This document shows, in pieces, positions 41,893 to 49,377 of a DNA stretch of 64,000 nt (positions within the stretch are counted from its first letter, which is position 1; the number at the start of each line of letters is the position of its first letter). The stretch is from CAZMHJ01 sp046350635 (lineage in GTDB: Bacteria > Patescibacteriota > Saccharimonadia > Saccharimonadales > CAIOMD01): NCBI GenBank assembly GCA_046350635.1, contig JAXLZY010000001.1, forward strand, positions 62,001 to 126,000, written 5' to 3'. Position numbers and translations under genes: made by a program. Under the pieces are notes generated by a model. The model saw only the letters and a list, made by a program, of their open reading frames with translations, was not told the origin of the DNA and did no database searches.

Positions 41893-42129
41893 CTATTGCG
41901 ATGCTTTTTTAAGTCGGCGACGTTCACGCTCCGACAAACCACCCCAGATACCAAAACGCTCGTCTTGGCTTAATGCATGTTCTAAGCATTGGATACGGAC
42001 ATCGCAGTTTGCGCAAACTCTTTTTGCTTCGCGCGTGCTACCTCCCTTTTCGGGAAAGAATATCTCGGGATCGGTTTCGCGACAGAGTGCATACTCTTGC
42101 CATTTCAACGGGTCGTCCAAATCGTACAC
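41893..42129 (-). CDS. WhiB-family iron-sulfur regulator (78 aa)
   Basis: WhiB-like proteins hold a 4Fe-4S cluster and bind sigma factor region 4 to control transcription in Actinobacteria. All marks are here: the Cys pattern C16, C39, C42, C48 (C-x22-C-x2-C-x5-C), the turn GIWGG, and a basic tail (SERERRRLKKASQ). The start is taken as GTG at 42129, but the open frame continues 67 codons upstream without a canonical start and looks protein-like, so the true N-terminus may be longer. It lies below a second WhiB gene and an unknown gene, all on one strand. Confidence 0.9.
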   Translation of the reverse strand: MYDLDDPLKWQEYALCRETDPEIFFPEKGGSTREAKRVCANCDVRIQCLEHALSQDERFGIWGGLSERERRRLKKASQ

Positions 42130-42302
42130 AAGCTCAGCTAGCGGAATTTGGGGATGACTATAAAAGTCGTAGACCGGCAGACCGCTATAATCTCCCGATA
42201 TTGTTTTTATTGTATCGTCGGATATTGGGTGATGTTCTTCAACGGGTGCTTGTGGTGTAGATAGTGTTTGCGTAGTAGTGCGGGGCTCTTGAAGAGTAAT
42301 TG
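42130..42302 (-). other. Open upstream frame before whiB
   Basis: In the WhiB frame the sequence from 42330 to 42130 has no stop and encodes a sensible hydrophilic peptide (for example DYSGLPVYDFYSHPQIPLAE), but no ATG, GTG or TTG. Either a rare start (such as ATT at 42300) is used or the region is a remnant. TACAAT-like and TATAGC boxes are present but no clear promoter. Confidence 0.3.
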
Positions 42303-43688
42303 CTACTTCTTCTGCCCCTTCTTGAAAGACCTATGGCCTGGTTTAGCATGGTGGGCTTTTGGTTCTGCGGGTGCGCCAGCTAATTGCTTGCTAAGTAAAA
42401 AACCGACTATCTGCAAGAATTCGTCTTCGGCCGTAGTTTTAGCAAGTGCAAGTCGGCCACGATACTGCCTATTGGCTTGTTGCACAGATATTGGTTTTCG
42501 GTCAGACCCTAATACATTTCTGGTAAGTTGCCATGGGTGCTGTGAAATTCCAAGTTTTTGCATCCAGCGAGGAGCATATTTTTCCATCAAATCCTTTAGC
42601 TCTTGGCGTGCCGATGCGCTTGCTGGGCCAACCTGTTCTTCTGTAAGCAGTGCTTCATAGCTCTTAATAAGTGGCTCTTTATCACCCCATAGCTCAAGAA
42701 CATCAATAAGCACTTTATCTCGCAGACTTAGTTCTTCTTTAGTTGATTCTTCGGCTATAACACCATTTTCGGCAAGTATTTCTTCGATCCTGTTGGTTGT
42801 CACATCAGTTCTGTCGTAGACAACACCTTCTGCCTGCTCGCCAAGAGTCACTTCGATTAGTTCGTCTATTGGCTCTACTTCTAAATTGGTCACATCAAGT
42901 TCTACAAAATCCGCAAGCTCATCATCAGCTTCATTTTCATCCAGGACCGATACTAGTAACTGATTCACATCTACGAGCGTCTTTCGGAGTTCAGTAAAAA
43001 TTACTGATCTGCCGACCTGAACTGCAGGAGCTGTCGATACGTACGCTTCTGCAATCTCTTCGTCTGACTTACCAACGAGATATGCTGCCATCTCGGCTTC
43101 GCGCTGTTCTTGTGGAATTTTCTTTTTTGGGTGATCTTTGTAGTATCGCCCCACAATTGCGTGAGCCAATGCTGGGATATGCTCGGGAGTTAGTTTATCA
43201 ACCAGTGATATGTCAAAGTAACCAAGTAGATACTTGAGTGGCCTGCTAGCCAGTTGGCTATCTGTGAGTTCCCTTTTTGGTTTATCTACCGATACTTGCG
43301 AGGTGACGTCTCTTTGTTGAGGGCCGTCTACATGTGGGTCAGTTTCTAATACTACGGGTTCACCAGCTACTAAATCTGCGTCAGCTTCTACCGGTTTTTC
43401 AGCCACAACATGCATACGCCTCTTACCTAGTTGCTCGTCAACAAGATACCGTAAATCTATAGGTTCATCAGCCGCGGATTCAAGCGCTAGCACCAATGAC
43501 GATAGCGCCAGCATGGCATTATGGCGATTCCTACCCGGCATTGTATTTATTGTAGTGGCCAATAAAGTTGCCTGAGCTGCTTCACCACCCAAAAATTTTA
43601 TTAAATCTTCAGAGAATATATCTGCAGGTGTGCGTTCAAACGTTTCATCGATATCAGGACCCCCAACGTCAATTCGTGGTTCAGTCAT
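42303..43688 (-). CDS. Unrecognised 461-aa protein between two whiB genes
   Basis: The protein is soluble, acidic in the middle and basic at the end (GHRSFKKGQKK). Residues 10-70 form a helical domain (ADIFSEDLIKFLGG, RNRHNAMLALSSLVLALES). Near residue 200 the segment LVGKSDEEIAEAYVSTAPAV followed by FTELRKTL resembles a sigma-region-4 type helix-turn-helix, but weakly. No Cys clusters. A link to transcription is suggested by its place between two WhiB genes and by that helix pattern; I do not assign a function. Its promoter region carries the AAGCACAAGCAC repeat (43743-43754). Confidence 0.65.
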   Translation of the reverse strand: MTEPRIDVGGPDIDETFERTPADIFSEDLIKFLGGEAAQATLLATTINTMPGRNRHNAMLALSSLVLALESAADEPIDLRYLVDEQLGKRRMHVVAEKPVEADADLVAGEPVVLETDPHVDGPQQRDVTSQVSVDKPKRELTDSQLASRPLKYLLGYFDISLVDKLTPEHIPALAHAIVGRYYKDHPKKKIPQEQREAEMAAYLVGKSDEEIAEAYVSTAPAVQVGRSVIFTELRKTLVDVNQLLVSVLDENEADDELADFVELDVTNLEVEPIDELIEVTLGEQAEGVVYDRTDVTTNRIEEILAENGVIAEESTKEELSLRDKVLIDVLELWGDKEPLIKSYEALLTEEQVGPASASARQELKDLMEKYAPRWMQKLGISQHPWQLTRNVLGSDRKPISVQQANRQYRGRLALAKTTAEDEFLQIVGFLLSKQLAGAPAEPKAHHAKPGHRSFKKGQKK

Positions 43689-43714
43689 GTTTGTCTCTCC
43701 GTATTATTCCGACC

Positions 43715-43754
43715 ATTATGCTCCCCGCCAACTTTAAATTGCAAGCACAAGCAC
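43715..43754 (-). promoter_or_regulatory. Promoter region with AAGCAC-AAGCAC repeat
   Basis: On the minus strand TTGCAA (43739-43744), 18-nt spacer, CATAAT (43715-43720). The direct repeat AAGCACAAGCAC (43743-43754, plus strand) sits at and just upstream of the -35, like the elements at 5394, 24035 and 56290. Confidence 0.4.
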
Positions 43755-43757
43755 TAT

Positions 43758-44051
43758 TTAATAACCACGCTTGGCACTACGTCGGAGCATAGCGCTCCGT
43801 TCATCTTCACTCGCACCACCCCAGACACCATCAGCGGTTCGCGTTTTTAATGCATAGTTTAGGCATTGAACAGCTACCGTACAGCGGGCACAAACCACTT
43901 TTGCTCTATCTATTTCTTCGGGCCTTTGGTGCTTTGGGAAAAACAGTTCTGGGTCTTCTGTACGACAAGCGGCATGTCGTTCCCAACTAGTATCCTCATA
44001 TTCCATAAGAGACCTATGGAAGCCTTCACCACTTTGCTCAGGGGATGTCAT
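43758..44051 (-). CDS. WhiB-family iron-sulfur regulator (97 aa)
   Basis: This second WhiB has the full set: HAACRTEDPELFFP with the first Cys, then VVCARCTVAVQC with the other three, GVWGG, and a basic end (DERSAMLRRSAKRGY). The N-terminal 20 residues are hydrophilic. An inner ATG (MEYEDTSWERHAAC) could also be the start. It is the first gene of a whiB - unknown - whiB row and probably transcribed with them. The two WhiB proteins differ in their loops, so they are not a recent duplication. The family is regarded as actinobacterial and actinophage-specific, so transfer from a host is likely. Confidence 0.9.
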   Translation of the reverse strand: MTSPEQSGEGFHRSLMEYEDTSWERHAACRTEDPELFFPKHQRPEEIDRAKVVCARCTVAVQCLNYALKTRTADGVWGGASEDERSAMLRRSAKRGY

Positions 44052-44097
44052 TCTGGCACAACTGTGTCAAAAAATGACGGATTTCGCAAGCTTAACC

Positions 44098-45324
44098 TTA
44101 TTGTTGAGCGCTGGCAGTAATAATCTTGTTGTAGGTACCTATTTTGCTGGTCAGCGGTTGGTTGAGTGCCTTGCCACTATTAAGGGCGGCTACAAGCCCC
44201 CGGGTGGCATCGTCGATATTATCGATAACAGTCCCCTTTTGGGTAGTTGCAATCATCTGTGCGGTATCAGCACCGGCTGGGGTAGCTGTTGATGTAGCCT
44301 GGAATCTATTGGCTTGAGTAATTACATATTGGCGTACAAGTGTTGGCGAAAACGATAAGTTAACATCGTTTGAACCTGGCCTAGTATCAACAACCAACCA
44401 CGAAAGCTTGTCTTCGTACTTTGGCTTAATAATAGTTTTGCCATATTGCAGTGCAACTTCTGTATTAAGAAGTGCGTTTGCGCGAGCTAAGTCATTTTCT
44501 AGATCAGTTGCGTAAACATCTGGCTTAAGGGTTACGGTGTTTACGTTAATATTTGGGTACGAAAGTGACGTTAGGGCAACACGAATTCTGTCATACACAA
44601 ACTGAGGATTTGTTCTAAATCCTTGGGTTTCTGGCTGAATTTTTAACTTCTTTTTTTCGACCACTAATTTGGCGTTTTCGGATGCCGTTTTACTACTGTT
44701 AATTACGGTCGTAACATAGCCATCAACCTGTCGTTCGTTTACGGTAACCGGTACATCATAACGGCGCTGGTTTAAGAACGCGAACGGATTAAATTTACGA
44801 TGCGTTGCTTCGTACGCAACTTTGCTGGTATCAAATGTGATTGCAAATCTTTCGAGTGGAACTTTTCGTACTAGGCCACCATCCGTAAGCGTTATGTTAA
44901 GTTGACCCGCGCGGTAGTCGAGTGCTTTTTTTACCTCGGCTTCGCTTAACCCACCAACAGACAGTGCGCCAACATACGAAAACGGCAATGCCCTGCCTGC
45001 ATATTTGTGGTTAATGTAAAAACCAGCAGCAGCCAAAAGTATGGCAATACTTGCCATAATGTAGACACTAATCGCCAGGGCACGCGTAACACTTTGCGTA
45101 ATTACTTTGCGCTTATAGGCTTTTGCGCCGGTGGCAAAATCTAGTTTTTTAGGCTCTGTCGCCGTAGACGTCGTTGCAATTGGAGCAACCACGGGCGTGG
45201 CAGACGGAGCTGTCCCTTGCGACATCGCGTGCATAGCAGGCGCGGACCCACTGGTAGCCAAAGCCGGTGCGAGTGGCTGTGCTACAGATGCGCGATATCG
45301 TGGACGACGAAACTCATGGTCCAC
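44098..45324 (-). CDS. Membrane-anchored protein with peptidoglycan-binding (VanW/PG_binding_4-like) repeats
   Basis: Residues 1-80 are cytoplasmic, Ala/Pro-rich then basic. One helix (SVYIMASIAILLAAAGFYI, about 88-106) anchors the protein, leaving about 300 residues outside. The outer part has repeats like those before VanW or L,D-transpeptidase domains (VGALSVGGLSEAEVKKAL, then VTLKPDVYATDLENDL). The catalytic domain itself is missing, so it probably binds cell wall only. Start GTG at 45324 has AGAGGAAG upstream. Promoter with a dyad at 45393-45427. Confidence 0.72.
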   Translation of the reverse strand: MDHEFRRPRYRASVAQPLAPALATSGSAPAMHAMSQGTAPSATPVVAPIATTSTATEPKKLDFATGAKAYKRKVITQSVTRALAISVYIMASIAILLAAAGFYINHKYAGRALPFSYVGALSVGGLSEAEVKKALDYRAGQLNITLTDGGLVRKVPLERFAITFDTSKVAYEATHRKFNPFAFLNQRRYDVPVTVNERQVDGYVTTVINSSKTASENAKLVVEKKKLKIQPETQGFRTNPQFVYDRIRVALTSLSYPNINVNTVTLKPDVYATDLENDLARANALLNTEVALQYGKTIIKPKYEDKLSWLVVDTRPGSNDVNLSFSPTLVRQYVITQANRFQATSTATPAGADTAQMIATTQKGTVIDNIDDATRGLVAALNSGKALNQPLTSKIGTYNKIITASAQQ

Positions 45325-45392
45325 GTAACTTCCTCTTTTAAGTTTTTATCTCTTTTTTGGTACGAGCTTTATTTTAGCTTGTTATGCTTATA

Positions 45393-45427
45393 ACTATACA
45401 AACGCATTGGTTACTTTGTCAACAAAG
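45393..45427 (-). promoter_or_regulatory. Promoter of the 44098 gene with a dyad over the -35
   Basis: On the minus strand TTGACA (45417-45422), 18-nt spacer, TATAGT (45393-45398). CTTTGT-TG-ACAAAG (45414-45427) is a perfect 6-bp-arm palindrome covering the -35, an operator-like layout. A second repeat, CTATAT/ATATAG, lies at about 45431-45450. Confidence 0.6.
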
Positions 45428-45476
45428 TTGCTATATATTTTGAGATATAGGTAATGGCGTTTTACAATTCTGTACA

Positions 45477-45781
45477 ATGATGTCACTACCTGACTTATCA
45501 AATATTCAAAACATAGAGCAGCTTAATACTGAAAATGAACGGCTCGTAAGCCAAGGCGACATAAATGTTTAAAGCCACTGGAGTGCTTGATATTCTTGGA
45601 AAAGGCTTGGCACCACCAAACTACGGTAGTTATAGCTACAAACTCATGGTTTACCCCGATATTGATTGCGATATCGTTTCGAAAAGTCAGCCAAGAATTA
45701 GTGGCACAAATTACTGCCAAGCTTATTGAAACTGATTGCAAGATATCCGTCGTAAATACCGTGCATACACCTTCGCGATGA
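45477..45781 (+). pseudogene. Decayed nucleotidyltransferase-like gene
   Basis: TACAAT (45463-45468) ends 8 nt before ATG-ATG at 45477, a normal leaderless start for this genome. The first frame gives 31 residues to a stop at 45572. A second frame continues with a segment like GSYSYKLMVYPDIDCDIV, which resembles the GS-x-DxD core of nucleotidyltransferases, and a third continues with FRKVSQELVAQITAKLIE. At least two frameshifts thus break one coherent protein. Downstream to about 45840 the frames decay further. Family assignment is tentative; the frameshifts are directly visible. Confidence 0.55.
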
Positions 45782-46121
45782 AAGGTATACTAAAAGATTT
45801 TGGATGAAGATTAAGCACAATTGAGGGCGACAAAATATGGGGACGAATGAAGAAAATGCGTTCAGAGTGGAGAATGCAAATATTAAGAACGGTAGTGATT
45901 ATTAGCAGCAGAGGTTAGCGTTGAGCAAAGATTCCACGGCTTTATTAAGCATTATTAATTATTAGTCTAGTTTATATGATAAATCATATGGCTATCAGAT
46001 GCAGGCGACGCCGTTTAGATAAAATAACCAGCTTAAAGGTTAAAGCAATTGTACCATTGTAATTATATAAAGGCGCTATTTTTGGAGGTGTTGTATTTCT
46101 GCAACATACCATTAAAATCAG
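45782..46121. other. 340-nt degraded intergenic region
   Basis: No intact gene is seen. A remnant of the frameshifted gene may continue to about 45850, a 22-codon frame starts at 45837 without good signals, and several short inverted repeats occur around ATGATAAATCATAT (45977). The region is AT-rich and looks like decaying sequence or an old insertion scar. Confidence 0.4.
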
Positions 46122-46937
46122 CTACCCGTAATATGAATGGTTGGAAATGCCAGCAACGTATTCAGATAGCGGGTCACCCTTTCCGTAATGCCAAATTTCG
46201 TTTGATCTGTTCTCGAGCCCTGCCAAGACGTGCATGAAAAATATAAGATTCTCCGGCCTAATACAATCTGGCTTTGTTCGGGTGCAACAGCCTGATTTTC
46301 TCGGAGTTTTCGATATCACTTTCGCCATCGATTGGATGGTACCTTCGTGAAAGTCTGGGAATGCAGTTCCTTGAACCTTACCAGCAACGTGACCACGGTC
46401 AAAGTGTTCATCGGTTTCTACGTTTACTAACGACACGTCAACCGCACCACCCGTAAGATGAGGAGTTGGAGTTGGAGAGTCAGCGGGTCGCGCACAGTAC
46501 TTAGGCACTTGAGCGAGCAGTTCTTCTTCTGAAAGTTCTGGGTTTTGCTCACGGATAATCTGAGGCCAGGCGACCTCGAATGCAAACTTCTGTACTGCGT
46601 ATGGTCGTAAGGCATCACTAATTTTTAGTCGAGCCGGAGCGCCAAGCGCATCGCGTACCTCTGGGTCAGTACGTAAGTACTCTTCTGCGCGTTGTAACCG
46701 TTTTGCTACATCGAGCCGTACAAGCGGAGCGTCAGGAACACCTGGCAGAACCTTGCCCGTCATTCTATTGGGCTGAGAGTAATAGCTACTTGCGTCGGTA
46801 AAGCCAAAATCTGACTCGCGAGGATCTACGAGTGGGTCGTTAAAAAGTGGATGCTCGGTATCGATGGTAAATCGCTTATCGTAGCCATCTTTATCTTTAC
46901 GTAACTGCGTAAAATTAGGTATTCGTTCAAAACTCAT
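46122..46937 (-). CDS. VanX-like D-Ala-D-Ala dipeptidase (M15D), possibly frame-damaged
   Basis: VanX/DdpX enzymes cut D-alanyl-D-alanine. The zinc site pattern is present: PHLTGGAVDVSLV (SxHxxGxAxD-like) near residue 160, GTAFPDFHEG, and NEIWHYGKGD (ExxWH) near residue 245. The segment at about residues 213-232 (SGCCTRTKPDCIRPE) is Cys-rich and unlike the family, while the other two frames there give more family-like pieces such as GRRILYF. Two or three compensating indels may have altered it. Shine-Dalgarno AAGGA precedes the ATG. The neighbouring decayed gene supports relaxed selection here. Confidence 0.72.
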   Translation of the reverse strand: MSFERIPNFTQLRKDKDGYDKRFTIDTEHPLFNDPLVDPRESDFGFTDASSYYSQPNRMTGKVLPGVPDAPLVRLDVAKRLQRAEEYLRTDPEVRDALGAPARLKISDALRPYAVQKFAFEVAWPQIIREQNPELSEEELLAQVPKYCARPADSPTPTPHLTGGAVDVSLVNVETDEHFDRGHVAGKVQGTAFPDFHEGTIQSMAKVISKTPRKSGCCTRTKPDCIRPENLIFFMHVLAGLENRSNEIWHYGKGDPLSEYVAGISNHSYYG

Positions 46938-46974
46938 AATATTTTCCTTAAAATATAACTTAATTACTAATCTG

Positions 46975-47553
46975 TCAAGCTTCTCCCCGCCAGTAATCTT
47001 CCCAGTCTGTTGGCTCTTTTGATAAAATTTGGCCGGTTAGCGGGGCTATATGATATCTGTCTCGATATAACGTCCCCCAGTTTGCCTGTTCGTCATCACC
47101 GTAAGTGTATTCATCCATATACATACTGCCGTCAGCCTTTTTGCGCAGAGTAATTTCTTTACCTTCACGATTGTTAAATCGCCACATTTGCTCCTGATCT
47201 ATTGGTGTAGTTTCTTTTGTTGTAACAACTAATTCCCTGTCACCTCGGCCAGTCCAGTCACCTTCTATCGCCTCCACTACATATGTTGATGTAACAACCT
47301 CGACTACTGATTTTGTTGCTGTTTGGCCAGTCAGGCGAACTTGTCGTGCAGTATAGAACCTAGTTTCAATACCATCGCCACCATCTGATTTTTCGAAACC
47401 AGATTCTCCTTGTAGTGTAGCCACGCGTGCCAGTGCATCATCTTCACTTTCGACTATTGCTACAAGATGGGTTTCGTGAACACACATGTGATCATCACGA
47501 TACGTGTCTAGTACCGCCCATTGGGCCGCCGCTACATGCTCTGTTTTTTCCAT
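46975..47553 (-). CDS. Hypothetical soluble protein (192 aa)
   Basis: An acidic, hydrophilic protein, starting MEKTEHVAAAQWAVLDTYRD. No membrane helix or signal peptide. The centre is rich in Thr and Val (RQVRLTGQTATKSVVEVVTS) and the end in Trp and Tyr. I do not recognise it. It starts 4 nt after the stop of the 44-aa gene upstream, with ATTCTCCTAG-derived AGGAGAAT as Shine-Dalgarno, so the two are coupled; the VanX-like gene follows 37 nt later. Confidence 0.6.
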   Translation of the reverse strand: MEKTEHVAAAQWAVLDTYRDDHMCVHETHLVAIVESEDDALARVATLQGESGFEKSDGGDGIETRFYTARQVRLTGQTATKSVVEVVTSTYVVEAIEGDWTGRGDRELVVTTKETTPIDQEQMWRFNNREGKEITLRKKADGSMYMDEYTYGDDEQANWGTLYRDRYHIAPLTGQILSKEPTDWEDYWRGEA

Positions 47554-47557
47554 ATAA

Positions 47558-47692
47558 TTATTCTCCTAGCATAGCTTTCAGTAGTATGTTTTCTGTTGCG
47601 AGGTTTTGGTTTTCAGCCGTGAGCTGATCAATTAACTTATACAGCTCTTCGGTGTTCATGATTGCCGCATCTGCGAGTGTTGCGCCTTTCAT
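47558..47692 (-). CDS. Small coiled-coil-like protein (44 aa)
   Basis: The 44 residues begin MKGATLADAAIMNTEEL and contain heptad-like Leu spacing (LYKLIDQLTAENQNLATENILLK region), a short coiled coil. The ATG at 47692 has an ideal Shine-Dalgarno (AAGGAGG, 5 nt upstream) and a consensus promoter at 47740-47768, so expression is likely; an upstream in-frame start lies before that Shine-Dalgarno. I do not know its function. It heads a three-gene unit with the unknown 46975 gene and the VanX-like gene. Confidence 0.6.
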   Translation of the reverse strand: MKGATLADAAIMNTEELYKLIDQLTAENQNLATENILLKAMLGE

Positions 47693-47739
47693 ATAACCTC
47701 CTTGTCTTAAAACCCACCCAAAAAAGGATGTTAGCTCAT

Positions 47740-47768
47740 ATACTATCAAAAAATACAAGTTTTGTCAA
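47740..47768 (-). promoter_or_regulatory. Promoter of the 47692-46122 unit
   Basis: On the minus strand TTGACA (47763-47768), 17-nt spacer, TAGTAT (47740-47745). It gives a leader of about 45 nt before the Shine-Dalgarno of the 44-aa gene. Confidence 0.75.
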
Positions 47769-47830
47769 TAATATATTCACTTTTTAAATATTTTATACTT
47801 ATTTATGTACGTTATTTTGTCACTTTACTA

Positions 47831-47859
47831 TTCACAAATTAATAAAATTATGCTAAGAT
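47831..47859 (+). promoter_or_regulatory. Leaderless promoter of the TrmB-like regulator
   Basis: TTCACA (47831-47836), 17-nt spacer ending TGC, TAAGAT (47854-47859), then 6 nt to the ATG at 47866. No Shine-Dalgarno. Confidence 0.65.
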
Positions 47860-47865
47860 ACATAT

Positions 47866-48708
47866 ATGGAAACTGTATTAGAAGCCGCCGGTATAAATGG
47901 AACGCTCGCGAAAGCCTACCTTTCCCTATTAGTAGTAGGCGATATCACGCCAGCGGCGTTTGCTAAAGAAATTGCCGAATCACGCAGTAATACGTATAAG
48001 CTACTCGACGAGCTCGTTGAGCGTGGCTTAGCTACACGTGCAGATATTGGCAAGAAGCTCCACTACCGCGCCGAAAACCCATCTCACCTACTTACGCTTG
48101 CCCGTGAACGAAAAGATCAGATTGAGCTCCAAGAAAAACAACTACGTTCAACCGTGCCGGAACTGGTAAAGCAGTACTATAAAACACACGAACAACCCGG
48201 AGTACGGTTTTATCAGGGCAAAGATGGTATTAAAGAAATCTACCTGGAGCAGATTGCGGAAGCAAAACCGATTCAGTTTATGAAAACGCGCGCGGATATT
48301 GAATTTTTTGGGTTTCAGTTCATGCACGAAGTCCGTAACCTTGCACCAAAGGCGAACATTCAGCGAAAAGCATTTACTCCTGACGCGCCAGAAACACCTG
48401 TTGATATCAAAGAATCCGATAAAGCCATGCTTTTGGAACGAACCTGGTACTTACCAGAAGATTACACTGCCCCTGTTGAGTGGAGTGTATTTGGCAATAA
48501 GGTATCAATTATTTCGTTTGGCAAAGAAGCCATTGGCATGGTGATAGAAAGCGCCCAAGTGGCAGAAAGTTTACGCCAAATGTTCGGCTTACTCGACGAA
48601 GGTTTAAAACGTCGCCCAGGCTACAGCAAATTGCCAACTCGAGGCGAGTTTACCGATGTCGAAAGCTTTGTAACGAAGCACAACAACACGTTACCGCGCG
48701 ATATGTAA
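47866..48708 (+). CDS. TrmB-family transcriptional regulator
   Basis: TrmB regulators have an N-terminal winged helix and a C-terminal sensor domain. Residues 1-75 are the winged helix (TLAKAYLSLLVVGDITPAAFA, then SRSNTYKLLDELVERGL). A coiled linker follows (RKDQIELQEKQLRST) and a sensor part (GKDGIKEIYLEQIAEAKPIQ) to residue 280. The gene is monocistronic, leaderless and convergent with the lycopene cyclase gene, overlapping its 3' end by 18 nt. That position next to the crt operon makes it a candidate regulator of carotenoid genes; it could equally regulate the neighbouring 47692 unit. Confidence 0.88.
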   Translation: METVLEAAGINGTLAKAYLSLLVVGDITPAAFAKEIAESRSNTYKLLDELVERGLATRADIGKKLHYRAENPSHLLTLARERKDQIELQEKQLRSTVPELVKQYYKTHEQPGVRFYQGKDGIKEIYLEQIAEAKPIQFMKTRADIEFFGFQFMHEVRNLAPKANIQRKAFTPDAPETPVDIKESDKAMLLERTWYLPEDYTAPVEWSVFGNKVSIISFGKEAIGMVIESAQVAESLRQMFGLLDEGLKRRPGYSKLPTRGEFTDVESFVTKHNNTLPRDM

Positions 48709-49377
48709 TCGGCTATCAAGCCAGTTGTAGGTAATCAAAAACAGATTAATAAGCGCAAAGTTAAAGAAGAAATCTTCGAGCGGAATCGTTAGTATTTTGG
48801 TACCTATAATTTCAGCATTGCTATATAAGATAATCGGTAAAGCTGTTAATACCCAGTTTGCTATCAAAAATAGCAACAGCAGTACTACCTGGAACACCCA
48901 AAAACGGAGTGTAAATACTAACGTAGAACAACCGGCTACGATAACTGCAATCAATGCTGCAATCATAGCAGCGCGTGTATATCCCCTGTCCCAGTACCAA
49001 ACTAATAGCGCACCAGCGGCACCAGCGGCAAGGCTTAGTAGCGCGAGCGGAATCCAGGTTTTTATTTGCACATCGTCTACGAATTTACGAATAACGCCCC
49101 ATACGTAAATCATGGCAAACGGTACCGTTATAAAGAATAGGATTTCTTCGAGGGCAAGGTTTATAAACCGTGGGCTGAGCACATAGTTGCTGTTAAAACC
49201 CCAGTGGCCTGCGTGTACTGCCCATGCATCCCACAGAATAAACGGTACACAAACTAACAAAAAAGCGCCCAAAAGCGCCTTAAGATGTCGATGCGGTTTA
49301 ACGTCGGTTGTGAAGCTTAAAATAAGTACCGGCACAAATACCAACAGATTAAATAGTAGGTAATAATAGCTATGCAC
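48691..49377 (-). CDS. Lycopene cyclase, fused CrtYc-CrtYd type
   Basis: These membrane enzymes close the ends of lycopene to make beta- (or epsilon-) rings. Two homologous halves are visible: the first with LWDAWAVHAGHWGFN and LALEEILFF (74-82), the second with TIPLEDFFFNF (about 197-207). In Actinobacteria the halves are two subunits; here one chain of 228 aa has both, as in some archaea and bacteria. About seven helices. The gene overlaps crtB by 8 nt and is last in the crt row. The end product is probably beta-carotene or a monocyclic carotene. Confidence 0.87.
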   Translation of the reverse strand: MHSYYYLLFNLLVFVPVLILSFTTDVKPHRHLKALLGAFLLVCVPFILWDAWAVHAGHWGFNSNYVLSPRFINLALEEILFFITVPFAMIYVWGVIRKFVDDVQIKTWIPLALLSLAAGAAGALLVWYWDRGYTRAAMIAALIAVIVAGCSTLVFTLRFWVFQVVLLLLFLIANWVLTALPIILYSNAEIIGTKILTIPLEDFFFNFALINLFLITYNWLDSRLHIAR

